Below are positions 32,803 to 40,716 of a stretch of 64,000 bases of DNA, piece after piece. The position numbers and the translations under genes were made by a program. The notes beneath the pieces are model-generated. The model saw only the letters and a list, made by a program, of their open reading frames with translations. It searched no databases and had not been told where the DNA came from. Each line of letters begins with the position of its first letter. Position 1 is the stretch's first letter. The stretch lies in assembly GCA_964581115.1 (NCBI GenBank), contig CAZOMY010000002.1, positions 235,433 to 299,432 on the forward strand, read 5' to 3'. The DNA is from 2-02-FULL-55-14 sp964581115. Lineage in GTDB: Bacteria > Bacteroidota > Ignavibacteria > UBA10030.

Positions 32803-33945
32803 ATGGAGCCCATCCTCAACGAGACCCATCTGATGATCCGGGAGACCGCCCGGAAGTTCGCCGAAGACGTTCTCGCTCCGACGGCGGATGAGCGGGACGA
32901 GCGTGAACTGTTCCCGACCGAGGCCGTCAAGCAAATGGGCGAGCTTGGCTTCATGGGAATGATGATCTCCGAGAAGTACGGCGGAGCCGGGCTTGACACG
33001 ATGTCGTACGTGCTGGCCATGGAGGAGATCTCGAAGGTCGATGCTTCGGCCGGCGTGATCATGTCGGTCAACAACTCGCTCGTCACATGGGGACTCGAAG
33101 CGTTCGGGACGGAAGAGCAAAAGCAGAAGTACTTGATCGATCTGGCCAGCGGTCAGAAGCTGGGTGCCTTCGCCCTTTCGGAGCCCGAGGCGGGCAGCGA
33201 CGCGACCAATCAACGCACGACAGCGACGAAAGATGGCGATCAGTACATTCTCAACGGAACGAAGAACTGGATCACGAACGGCTCGACGGCCGACGTTGTG
33301 CTGGTGATGGCCGCGACGGACCGCAGCAAGGGAGCCAAGGGGATCTCAGCCTTCATCGTCGAGAAAGGGATGCCCGGCTTCACGGTCGGCAAGAAGGAGC
33401 GCAAGCTGGGGATCCGCAGCTCCGACACGGTGACGCTGAACTTTCAGGACGTCCGGGTGCCGGCGGCCAATCGGATCGGCGAAGAGGGGTTCGGGATCAA
33501 GTTTGCCCTGAAAACGCTCGACGGCGGCAGGATCGGCATCGCAGCGCAGGCGCTCGGCATCGCCCAGGCCTCGCTCGAGGCATCGATCGCCTACAGCAAG
33601 GAGCGGAAGGCGTTCGACCAGCCGATCGCCCATCTGCAGGCCATCCAATTCAAGATCGCCGACATGGCGACCGAGATCCAGGCCTCGCGCATGCTGCTGT
33701 GGGAAGCGGCGCGTCTCAAGGATCGCCAGGAGCCGTACGGGACCGCGGCGGCGATGGCCAAGCTGTACGCCTCGCGGACGGCGGTCAAGGCGGCCCTCGA
33801 GGCGATCCAGATCCACGGCGGCTACGGCTACGTGCGCGAATACAAGGTCGAGCGGTACTTGCGCGACGCAAAGATCACGGAGATCTACGAGGGGACGTCT
33901 GAGATCCAGCGGATCGTCATCGCCCGGTCGCTGCTGACGCCATGA
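32803..33945 (+). CDS. Short-chain acyl-CoA dehydrogenase (butyryl-CoA type)
   Basis: The 380-residue FAD enzyme introduces the 2,3-double bond into short acyl-CoAs. FAD- and substrate-binding blocks FALSEPEAGSDA and IQIHGGYGYVREYKVER are present and the catalytic base is E363 in EIYEGTSEIQR, the position used by short/medium-chain enzymes. In this operon butyryl-CoA is the likely substrate, which would connect with the isobutyryl-CoA mutase-like enzyme at 4758/10514. Electron-transfer flavoprotein genes are not present here. ATG 32803 begins the normal N-terminal helix. Confidence 0.93.
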   Translation: MEPILNETHLMIRETARKFAEDVLAPTADERDERELFPTEAVKQMGELGFMGMMISEKYGGAGLDTMSYVLAMEEISKVDASAGVIMSVNNSLVTWGLEAFGTEEQKQKYLIDLASGQKLGAFALSEPEAGSDATNQRTTATKDGDQYILNGTKNWITNGSTADVVLVMAATDRSKGAKGISAFIVEKGMPGFTVGKKERKLGIRSSDTVTLNFQDVRVPAANRIGEEGFGIKFALKTLDGGRIGIAAQALGIAQASLEASIAYSKERKAFDQPIAHLQAIQFKIADMATEIQASRMLLWEAARLKDRQEPYGTAAAMAKLYASRTAVKAALEAIQIHGGYGYVREYKVERYLRDAKITEIYEGTSEIQRIVIARSLLTP

Positions 33946-33971
33946 TCACGGTGTACGGGAATCACACGACA

Positions 33972-33993
33972 GAGGCAGCCTGCGGGCTGCCTC
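33972..33993 (+). terminator. Terminator after the acyl-CoA operon
   Basis: Perfect 9-bp stem GAGGCAGCC/GGCTGCCTC with a four-base loop, followed by GTTCGTTG. The T-tract is weak; it also faces the convergent panD gene. Confidence 0.65.
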
Positions 33994-34023
33994 GTTCGTT
34001 GTGTGAGGGGCGGACGTTGTTCC

Positions 34024-34398
34024 TCAACAGCCGTCGACGGTCGAAGAGCTTTCTTCGGAGAGATATCGAACAAAACGGTTGTTCCGGTCGACCAGAACAT
34101 TGCGGGGGGCCGGAGGACGGTCGGACACTTCGAAGGCCATGATGATGATCTCATCTCCGCGGTGAATGAGGTGCGCGGCCGCTCCATTCATCTCGATCGC
34201 TCCGGAATCGCGCGGTCCTTTGATGACGTAGGTCTCAAGCCGATGGCCGTTCGTATTGTCGACGACGAGCACGCGTTCGTGCTCGGCCAGGTCGGCCTTC
34301 TCCATCAAGGCTTCGTCGATCGTGATGGAGCCGACGTAATGCAGGTCGGCGTTGGTGACGATGGCCTTGTGGATTTTTGATCGAAGAAAGATTCGCAT
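34024..34398 (-). CDS. panD: Aspartate 1-decarboxylase proenzyme
   Basis: The 124-residue PanD makes beta-alanine for pantothenate and CoA. The self-processing site is G23-S24 (HYVGSITID), where the chain breaks to form the pyruvoyl group; R54 region HRLETYVIKGPRDSGAI and NGAAAHL are conserved. It is a lone minus-strand gene between the C4 acyl-CoA operon and lemA. GGAG precedes the start, and a promoter-like site lies 18 bases upstream. Confidence 0.95.
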   Translation of the reverse strand: MRIFLRSKIHKAIVTNADLHYVGSITIDEALMEKADLAEHERVLVVDNTNGHRLETYVIKGPRDSGAIEMNGAAAHLIHRGDEIIIMAFEVSDRPPAPRNVLVDRNNRFVRYLSEESSSTVDGC

Positions 34399-34415
34399 GG
34401 GATCTCCGGGAAAGA

Positions 34416-34444
34416 AACGTACGCAGGGATGTTCGAACCTTCAA
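34416..34444 (-). promoter_or_regulatory. Promoter of panD
   Basis: On the minus strand TTGAAG (34444-34439), 17-base spacer, TACGTT (34421-34416). Start ~34409 leaves an 11-base leader that still contains the GGAG. Confidence 0.45.
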
Positions 34445-34470
34445 ACGGAATCATCGCCGGGGCAGGTCAG

Positions 34471-34499
34471 TTGTTTTTCGGGTGAGCAATTGGTACCAT
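34471..34499 (+). promoter_or_regulatory. Promoter of lemA operon
   Basis: TTGTTT (34471-34476), 17-base spacer, TACCAT (34494-34499), divergent from the panD site. Start ~34506 gives a leader of ~64 bases with AAGGAG before the GTG. Confidence 0.45.
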
Positions 34500-34569
34500 C
34501 CAAGACAATTGCCCGTGTTCGATCGGTGTTTCCTGACATGACGCTCATCACCTGACAAGGAGTCGCATT

Positions 34570-35175
34570 GTGAGTCGCCCGGTGGCTGTTGCTTTGGCGG
34601 TGCTCGGCATCGTCGTTCTGTTGGCGGTCGGCCTTGTAGGATGGGGGATCTCGGTCTACAACGGGCTTGTGACCTCCGAAGAGGCGGTCAAGAGCGCCTG
34701 GTCTCAGGTCGAGAACCAGTATCAACGCCGTTTCGACCTCGTTCCCAACCTGGTCGAGACGGTCAAGGGATTCGCCAAGCAGGAACGAGAGGTCTTGGAG
34801 AATGTCACGGCCGCCCGTGCCAGTGTCGGCCGGTTGACCGTCACGCCTGAAGTGCTCCGCGATCCGCAGGCATTTGCCCGCTTCCAGCAGGCGCAGGATG
34901 GCCTCTCGCAGGCCTTGTCGCGACTGCTTGTGATCACCGAGAACTATCCGAACCTCAAGTCGGACCAGAACTTTCTCTCGCTGCAATCGCAGCTGGAGGG
35001 GACGGAGAATCGCATTGCGGTCGAACGGCGCCGGTACACGGAGGTGGTGCAGGAGTACAACACGCGACTGCGCCGGTTCCCGGCTTCCGTCGTCGCCGGC
35101 ATCGGCGGATTCGTTCCTATGGCCTACTTTGAGGCGTCCGCGGCCGCCGAACAGGCCCCCCAGGTGAAGTTCTGA
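34570..35175 (+). CDS. LemA family protein
   Basis: The 201-residue protein has one N-terminal membrane helix (VALAVLGIVVLLAVGLVGWG) and the LemA helical domain with NQYQRRFDLVPNLVETVKGFAKQE and the C-terminal EYNTRLRRFPASVVAGIGGF. Function is not established; LemA proteins are usually paired with TPM-domain proteins, as here. The start is GTG 34570 with AAGGAG upstream. The stop overlaps the TPM gene (TGATG). Confidence 0.93.
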   Translation: MSRPVAVALAVLGIVVLLAVGLVGWGISVYNGLVTSEEAVKSAWSQVENQYQRRFDLVPNLVETVKGFAKQEREVLENVTAARASVGRLTVTPEVLRDPQAFARFQQAQDGLSQALSRLLVITENYPNLKSDQNFLSLQSQLEGTENRIAVERRRYTEVVQEYNTRLRRFPASVVAGIGGFVPMAYFEASAAAEQAPQVKF

Positions 35176-35933
35176 TGCGTGCGCTCGTCGCCATCGTTTT
35201 CATGACGATCGCGCCGGCGTTCGTCGTTGCGCAAGGGGACTCTCTGCCCAGGCTCGACCAGCGCGTCAATGACCACACGAACACCCTGTCGTACGCAGAG
35301 TGGCGTTCCCTTGAGAGCGAACTCAAGGCGTTCGAAGACACGACGTCAAACCAGGTCGCCATTCTGATGGTCGAAACGGCCGGTGAGCGTGGGGTCGAGG
35401 ACCTTGCGAACCGAGTGTTCGAGCAAGCGCGTCTCGGCCAACGGGACAGGAACAACGGCGTCCTGATCCTGGTGGCGCTCAACGATCGTGCGGTCCGGAT
35501 CGAGGTCGGATATGGACTCGAAGGCGTTCTGACCGACGCGCTTTGCCGGCAGATCATTGAGCAGGAGGTGCTTCCGAGGTTCCGTCAAGGCCAATACTAC
35601 GGCGGACTGATCGCCGGCGTCTATGCCATCGCGGGCGCGGTGGCCGGGGAGTACACGGTCGACCGCCGCGGTCAAGAGGCCCCGTTGCTTGGCCTGGTCC
35701 TGTTCGTTGCCTTCGTGCTCTTCATGACCCTTGTCGTCCGTCCCATGTTGCAGTCCCGACGGCGTCTGATCCTGACGTCGCGCGGCCATCACTACTACGG
35801 AGGGTGGGGGTGGCCAGGCTCATTCGGAGGCGGAGGCGGTTTCAGCGGTGGCGGATTCGGAGGGGGTGGATTTGGAGGATTCAGCGGCGGTGGAGGACTG
35901 TCGGGTGGCGGTGGAGCGACAGGTCGATGGTGA
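35175..35933 (+). CDS. TPM-domain membrane protein with glycine-rich tail
   Basis: The 252-residue protein has a signal peptide (cleavage ~AQG, 20), a TPM domain (~28-150; NQVAILMVETAGE, NNGVLILVALNDRAVRIEVGYGLEG), one membrane helix (LLGLVLFVAFVLFMTLVVRP) and a ~45-residue tail almost entirely of Gly, Ser and Phe (GGGGFSGGGFGGGG). TPM domains have been tied to photosystem repair in plants and to phosphatase-like activity; bacterial function is unclear. The LemA-TPM pair is a common cassette. Confidence 0.9.
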   Translation: MRALVAIVFMTIAPAFVVAQGDSLPRLDQRVNDHTNTLSYAEWRSLESELKAFEDTTSNQVAILMVETAGERGVEDLANRVFEQARLGQRDRNNGVLILVALNDRAVRIEVGYGLEGVLTDALCRQIIEQEVLPRFRQGQYYGGLIAGVYAIAGAVAGEYTVDRRGQEAPLLGLVLFVAFVLFMTLVVRPMLQSRRRLILTSRGHHYYGGWGWPGSFGGGGGFSGGGFGGGGFGGFSGGGGLSGGGGATGRW

Positions 35934-35987
35934 GTCAGAAGGCAACGGCGTTGCCAAACAGCGAATCGTGGTCGCTGGGGTGAGGGT

Positions 35988-37028
35988 ATGCTCGTCGTGA
36001 TGAAGGCCGATGCGACGCCGCAGGACGTCGATCGGGTGCAAGAGAAGATCCGGCAGCTCGGCCTTGTGCCGCACAAGATCCCGGGCGCTGAGCGCGTCGC
36101 GATCGGCATCACGGGCAATCGAGGCGGGCTCGACCCCGACCTGTTCCAGTCGATGACGGGGGTACTCGAGGCCGTTCGTGTCTCGAAACCCTTCAAGCTC
36201 GTCAGTCGCGAAGTGAAGCCGGAGGATACCGTCATTCCGTTCGGCACGTCGTCGATCGGAGGTACGGAGCTGGCGATCATTGCCGGCCCGTGCTCCGTGG
36301 AGAGCCGCGAGCAGATCATCGAAACGGCCGAGATGCTGGCCGAAACGGGTGTGCGCTTTCTTCGAGGAGGGGCCTTCAAGCCCCGCACCTCGCCCTATGC
36401 CTTCCAAGGTCTCAAGCTGGCAGGTCTCGAATACCTGCGCGAGGCGGCCGACCGGACGGGTATGAGGGTCGTGACCGAAGTGAAAGACACGGAGACGCTC
36501 CCAGACGTTCTTGCGGCGTCGGACATTCTGCAGGTCGGCGCGCGCAACATGTACAATTTCTCTCTGCTGGAGCGGTTGGGGGATGAGCGAAAGCCGGTCC
36601 TGCTCAAACGGTCGTTCGCCGCGACGATCGAGGAATGGCTCATGGCGGCGGAGTACCTGGCCTCGCGCGGCAACTATCAGGTGATGCTTTGCGAGCGCGG
36701 GATCCGTACGTTCGAGCCGTCGACCCGGAATACGCTCGACCTGAATGCAGTGCCCCTGCTGAAGAAGCTTTCGCATCTGCCGGTGCTGGTGGACCCGAGC
36801 CATGGAACCGGACGTTGGGACCTGATCGTGCCGATGGCTCAAGCGGCCGTGGTTGCAGGGGCGGATGGATTGATGGTGGAAGTCCATCTCGACCCCTCCT
36901 CGGCGCTTTCCGACGGCTATCAGTCGCTGCGTCCCGAGACATTTCGCGACCTCATGAATCGACTCAGGACGTTGGCCCCGTTCGTCCAGCGCCATCTCCC
37001 GGCGCCCGACATGCTCCCGCGAAATTGA
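35988..37028 (+). CDS. aroF: 3-deoxy-7-phosphoheptulonate synthase with ferredoxin-like regulatory domain
   Basis: The 346-residue type I-beta DAHP synthase starts the shikimate pathway from PEP and erythrose 4-phosphate. Residues 1-70 form the ferredoxin-like domain (MLVVMKADATPQDVDRV) used for feedback control in Thermotoga-type enzymes; the barrel follows with IIAGPCSVES, RGGAFKPRTSPYAFQG, QVGARNMYNF, VLLKRSF and DPSHGTGRWD, covering the PEP and metal ligands. No chorismate mutase domain is fused. It sits between the lemA pair and a response regulator gene. Confidence 0.96.
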   Translation: MLVVMKADATPQDVDRVQEKIRQLGLVPHKIPGAERVAIGITGNRGGLDPDLFQSMTGVLEAVRVSKPFKLVSREVKPEDTVIPFGTSSIGGTELAIIAGPCSVESREQIIETAEMLAETGVRFLRGGAFKPRTSPYAFQGLKLAGLEYLREAADRTGMRVVTEVKDTETLPDVLAASDILQVGARNMYNFSLLERLGDERKPVLLKRSFAATIEEWLMAAEYLASRGNYQVMLCERGIRTFEPSTRNTLDLNAVPLLKKLSHLPVLVDPSHGTGRWDLIVPMAQAAVVAGADGLMVEVHLDPSSALSDGYQSLRPETFRDLMNRLRTLAPFVQRHLPAPDMLPRN

Positions 37029-37029
37029 C

Positions 37030-37707
37030 ATGGGCGACCCGCGGAACATCCATATCCTGCTGGTTGAAGACGAGCCCGAGACAGCGCGCCTCGTCGAGAT
37101 GGTCCTCGCCCGAGCGGAAGTGGCAACGTTCTCTGTAACGACCGTCGGGACCAGTGCCTCTGCGATCGAAGCGGTCCGCGCGTGGCGCGACATTGACCTG
37201 ATCTTGATGGATTATCACCTTCCGGACCAGGATGGGTTGACGACCGCCGGACAACTGCTGGCCCAAGGCTGCACGGCGGCGATCATCTTTCTAACCGTTC
37301 ACCGCGATATGCAACTGGTCCGTGAGGTGATGAAGCTGGGTGTCAGGGAATTCCTGACCAAAGAGGAGATCGAGGGGCATGTGTTCCCGCAGACGCTGGT
37401 TGCGATCCACGAGCGGAACATCCTGGCCCGCGAATTCGAAGAATTGGAATTCCGGCGGCATCGGCTCGAAGCGATGCAGGAAATGGTCGTCGGTATCACG
37501 CGGGAGATCTCGGCGCCGTTGTCTGCCATGCGAGAGATCGTAAGCACGCTGAAGGGTCGCCCGATGGACGAAAAGGCGGAGAGATACCTGGACCTTATGC
37601 GTGAGAACCTGGAACGAATCGAACTCAAGATGGAGAAGCTCAAGAATCTCCGCGAGGACAAGACGGTCCAGTACATCAAAGATATCAGGATGATCGACCT
37701 CTCCTGA
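37030..37707 (+). CDS. Receiver domain fused to a histidine-less DHp-like region
   Basis: The 225-residue protein has a receiver domain (~5-130) with E13/D14, phospho-acceptor D61 (LILMDYHLPD), TVHRD and the conserved lysine in FLTKEE. A helical C-terminal part (~135-215) reads EAMQEMVVGITREISAPLSAM, resembling the H-box of HisKA domains but with arginine where the phospho-histidine should be. No ATPase domain follows. It may be a phosphorylation-gated dimeriser or a decoy for a kinase. It starts one base after aroF ends. Confidence 0.75.
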   Translation: MGDPRNIHILLVEDEPETARLVEMVLARAEVATFSVTTVGTSASAIEAVRAWRDIDLILMDYHLPDQDGLTTAGQLLAQGCTAAIIFLTVHRDMQLVREVMKLGVREFLTKEEIEGHVFPQTLVAIHERNILAREFEELEFRRHRLEAMQEMVVGITREISAPLSAMREIVSTLKGRPMDEKAERYLDLMRENLERIELKMEKLKNLREDKTVQYIKDIRMIDLS

Positions 37708-37729
37708 ATCTTCGGCGACCGTATCAGTG

Positions 37730-38182
37730 ATGAATCTACTAAAACCACTTCTTCGCGCCTCCGACCTGGAGGCCGTGGCCTCCGCGGTTGCGGCGGCTGA
37801 AGCCCGCACCGGCGGCGAGATCCGCGTCGAGGTCCGACAGCGGCGCTCGAGGGCCGAACGTTCGCTTTCGATCGAGCAGATCGCACGGCGCGAGTTTGTG
37901 GCGTTGGGAATGACGGCGACCCGGGACCGCAGCGGTGTGTTGCTGTTTCTTCTTCTCGAAGACCGTGAGCTCTGCATCCTGGCAGACGACGGCATCCACG
38001 AAAAGGTCGACCCCGACACGTGGACCCGCATCGCGGGGAAGCTGTCGGACCGCTTGGCTCGCGCGCAGTTGGTCGACGGCCTTGTCGATGCGGTCCGTGA
38101 GGTCGGCGATGTGCTTGCGCGTCACGTGCCTCGGCGCTCCGACGACCGGAATGAACTCCCCAACGTTGTCGTTCAGAGGTGA
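37730..38182 (+). CDS. Soluble TPM-domain protein
   Basis: The 150-residue protein carries a TPM-like domain without membrane helix or signal peptide: EARTGGEIRVEVRQ, ARREFVALGMTATRDRSGVLLFLLLEDRELCILADDGIHEKVD. It is a second TPM paralogue about 2 kb downstream of the lemA-linked one and is likely cytoplasmic. The start is ATG 37730 or the GTG immediately before it. It precedes a nitrilase gene by six bases. Function unknown. Confidence 0.75.
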   Translation: MNLLKPLLRASDLEAVASAVAAAEARTGGEIRVEVRQRRSRAERSLSIEQIARREFVALGMTATRDRSGVLLFLLLEDRELCILADDGIHEKVDPDTWTRIAGKLSDRLARAQLVDGLVDAVREVGDVLARHVPRRSDDRNELPNVVVQR

Positions 38183-38188
38183 ATTGGG

Positions 38189-39043
38189 ATGCCGGTCCAT
38201 GGTACGATCGCTCTGGCTCAGGTCGATGTGCGTCTGGGAGACCTGAAGCACAACCTCGACCACCACGTCGCGAAGGTCGAAGAAGCGCTCAGGCTCGGCG
38301 CCGGGATCGTGGTCTTTCCTGAGCTCAGCCTCACGGGATACACGCTCCGCGACCTTGCGGGGGAGCTGGCGCTCGACCCCATCACAGACATCCGGCTCGA
38401 GGTTCTTCGCTCGCTCAGTCGCCAGGTCACCATCATCGTCGGTCTTGTCGAAGCGGGCGCCGACCGCGGCGTCTACAATTCGGCCGTGTGCTTTGAAGAC
38501 GGGTCCGTTCGACATATCCACCGGAAGGTCTACCTGCCGACATACGGCATGTTCGAGGAGGGCCGCTACTTCTCCTCCGGCCGGCGTGTGGAAGCGTTCG
38601 ACACCCGGGTCGGCCGGATCGGCATGCTGATCTGCGAGGACCTGTGGCATGTGTCGCTTCCGTACTTGCTGGCGATGGATCGGGCCGACGTTCTCGTGTC
38701 GCTGACCGCCAGTCCAACGCGGCTGGGAGGGGTGGGCACCGAACTCGACCAGCGTCGCGTCAATCATGACCATCATCGCACCTACGCGCGGTTATTGAGT
38801 CTGTACTCGGTGTTCATCAATCGGGTCGGCATCGAAGATGGCGTCGGATTCTGGGGCGGGTCGGCTGTGATGGACCCATCGGGTCAGACCGTTGTCGCTT
38901 CAACGTCGTCGGAGGAAGCGTTGCTCACGGCCGAGCTCGACGAAGGAGCCATCCGCCGCGCACGCCGAGGCTCACGACATCTGCTGGACGAACGTCCTGA
39001 GATCGTCCTGCAGAATCTGGAACGCATCCGCCGCACGTGGTGA
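38189..39043 (+). CDS. Carbon-nitrogen hydrolase (nitrilase superfamily)
   Basis: The 284-residue amidase-type enzyme has the full catalytic triad: E45 (VFPELSLTGY), K113 (HRKVYLPTYGMF) and C149 (GMLICEDLWH). The pattern HRKVYLPTYGMFEEGRYF is shared with the glutaminase-type amidase domain of glutamine-dependent NAD synthetases and with stand-alone amidohydrolases of that branch. No synthetase domain is attached, and the natural amide is unknown. Confidence 0.88.
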   Translation: MPVHGTIALAQVDVRLGDLKHNLDHHVAKVEEALRLGAGIVVFPELSLTGYTLRDLAGELALDPITDIRLEVLRSLSRQVTIIVGLVEAGADRGVYNSAVCFEDGSVRHIHRKVYLPTYGMFEEGRYFSSGRRVEAFDTRVGRIGMLICEDLWHVSLPYLLAMDRADVLVSLTASPTRLGGVGTELDQRRVNHDHHRTYARLLSLYSVFINRVGIEDGVGFWGGSAVMDPSGQTVVASTSSEEALLTAELDEGAIRRARRGSRHLLDERPEIVLQNLERIRRTW

Positions 39044-39062
39044 CCCACCTTCAGCCGCTTCA

Positions 39063-39091
39063 TTGATAGTCCTCCGGTTTTTTGGTACCTT
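39063..39091 (+). promoter_or_regulatory. Promoter of the unknown-capA-bamD unit
   Basis: TTGATA (39063-39068), 17-base spacer, TACCTT (39086-39091). Start ~39098, about 20-30 bases before the possible starts at 39119 or 39128. Confidence 0.5.
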
Positions 39092-39127
39092 ATTATTTCA
39101 CGCGCTCAGCGCTGTACTGTGTCGGTC

Positions 39128-39685
39128 ATGCCGAATCCGCTCCGGACCTATTCCGCCGTTGGATGCCCGCATGGTGTCGGGCGTCGTGCCGTTCTGTATT
39201 CGCTGGCGATCCTTGCGACGGCTTCGGCGCTCCTAAGTACCGTCTTCGCGCAGGGCGCCGGTGTGCCGACGTTGCGCGAGCGTTCATCGTTCGTTGCACG
39301 TCAGGTGTTCGCGGCCGTCGGCCATCGAATGGTGGACCCGGTGCGCTTGGAGGTGCTGAATGACTCGACCGACGCAATCCTGGGCGGATGTACCGAGGTC
39401 CTGACGGAAGCGGGCCACGATGTTCGACGGGAGCCTTCGCCGGCAGGGGTTGGAACTGTTTGGACGGTACGACGTTTCACGTCGGCGGAGGATGGACATG
39501 AGGGATTGGACGTGCGGGTCGAGCAATGGCCGGAACGTTCCGTCATCTACAGTCGTCTCTGGTTGGCTGGGGAGGGCCTCGCAGGCGAAGATGCGGACGG
39601 TCTGATCGAGAGGGTGGTTGTTCCGCTTGCAGTCGGCGCCGCGGCGGCCTTGATCGTCTATCTCTTCTTCACGGTGCGAAGTTGA
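39128..39685 (+). CDS. Unknown protein with signal sequence and C-terminal membrane helix
   Basis: The 185-residue protein is not recognised. A hydrophobic N-terminal segment (LYSLAILATASALLSTVFAQG) looks like a signal peptide; the C-terminus has one helix (LAVGAAAALIVYLFFT) followed by VRS, so the central ~110 residues are probably periplasmic and membrane-tethered. ATG 39128 is used; GTG 39119 would add three residues. The stop overlaps the TTG start of the CapA gene. Confidence 0.6.
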   Translation: MPNPLRTYSAVGCPHGVGRRAVLYSLAILATASALLSTVFAQGAGVPTLRERSSFVARQVFAAVGHRMVDPVRLEVLNDSTDAILGGCTEVLTEAGHDVRREPSPAGVGTVWTVRRFTSAEDGHEGLDVRVEQWPERSVIYSRLWLAGEGLAGEDADGLIERVVVPLAVGAAAALIVYLFFTVRS

Positions 39686-40716
39686 TCGGCAGTTGGCGGA
39701 CTCTGGCGGTCGCCTGGATGTGCGCGGCTCCTCTCGCCATGGCGCAGGAAGACGCGAACGCGGTCGACTTGCTCGCGTTCGGAGACGTCAACCTTGGCCG
39801 CACAGTCGGACAGCGCATCCTGCAGGGGGACACGCTCACAGCGTTCCGGAACATGATGGATCGGTTGCGGGCGGCTGATGTCGTCTTCCTGAATTTGGAA
39901 AGCCCTTTGTCCGATCAGAACGGGGAAACGGTCCATCCTCGGAATAACTTGATCTTCACCGGACCTCCGGCGGGTGCCGATGCCCTTGCAATGGCGGGCG
40001 TGGACGTCGTTTCGACGGCGAACAATCACGCCTTCGATTATGGGATCCGGGGGATCCGTGAGACGATCAAGAATCTCGATCGGGTCGGTATCGCTTGGAC
40101 GGGAACCAGCGCCGAGTCGACGCGGGAATTCCAGCCCGCGATCGTCGAGCGCGATTCGATCCGTATCGGATTTGTCGCCTTTACCGAGTTCGTGAATTCC
40201 CCGGTCGGCTGGCAGGGATACGTGGCCGTGTTCGACAGCGCTTTCGTGGCCAGAGCGATTCAGCGTCTAAGGTCCCACGTGGATATCGTCGTAGCCAGCT
40301 ATCACGGAGGCGGTGAATACGGACGCCAGCTGAGTCATCGCAGTCGGGCACACATCCGATGGCTTGCCGAATGCGGCGCGGACATCGTTCTCGGACACCA
40401 TCCGCATGTTCCATACGGCATAGAGCAGTGGCTGGGCCGATGGGTGGCATGGTCGCTCGGCAATTTCGTTTTCGGCCAGCCGCAGCACTACTGGACGCAG
40501 GTCGGGCTGGCAGCGTCATTTTCGCTCCGCAGGACCGGGCGCTCGGTCCGTGTGGGCGACCCGGTGCTGATACCATTCCGGGCCGGAATGCAGCCAACGT
40601 GGGACCTCTCGTCGGCCGACCAAGACAGCGTGTGGCATCGCATCACCGACCGTTCACCTCTGCATTATCGACGTCAATCAGGCCTTATTCATGTCTCCTC
40701 GGACTCTTCACCATAA
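39682..40716 (+). CDS. CapA-family exported metallophosphatase-like protein
   Basis: The 344-residue protein belongs to the CapA/PGA_cap group of calcineurin-like proteins, linked to poly-gamma-glutamate capsules and cell-surface polymers. Family blocks occur in order: GDVNLGR, NLESPLS, STANNHAFDYG, SYHGGGEYG, VLGHHPHVPYGIE and WSLGNFVFG. The TTG at 39682 is proposed as start because it gives a good signal peptide ending ...APLAMAQ and overlaps the preceding stop (TTGA); ATG 39718 would cut the signal peptide in half. No capB/C genes are present, so capsule synthesis is not implied. Confidence 0.85.
   Translation: MIGSWRTLAVAWMCAAPLAMAQEDANAVDLLAFGDVNLGRTVGQRILQGDTLTAFRNMMDRLRAADVVFLNLESPLSDQNGETVHPRNNLIFTGPPAGADALAMAGVDVVSTANNHAFDYGIRGIRETIKNLDRVGIAWTGTSAESTREFQPAIVERDSIRIGFVAFTEFVNSPVGWQGYVAVFDSAFVARAIQRLRSHVDIVVASYHGGGEYGRQLSHRSRAHIRWLAECGADIVLGHHPHVPYGIEQWLGRWVAWSLGNFVFGQPQHYWTQVGLAASFSLRRTGRSVRVGDPVLIPFRAGMQPTWDLSSADQDSVWHRITDRSPLHYRRQSGLIHVSSDSSP

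Noticed and set aside
39682..40716. Poly-gamma-glutamate capsule locus
   Set aside because: Only a CapA-family protein is present; capB and capC are missing, and CapA-like proteins occur widely without such capsules.
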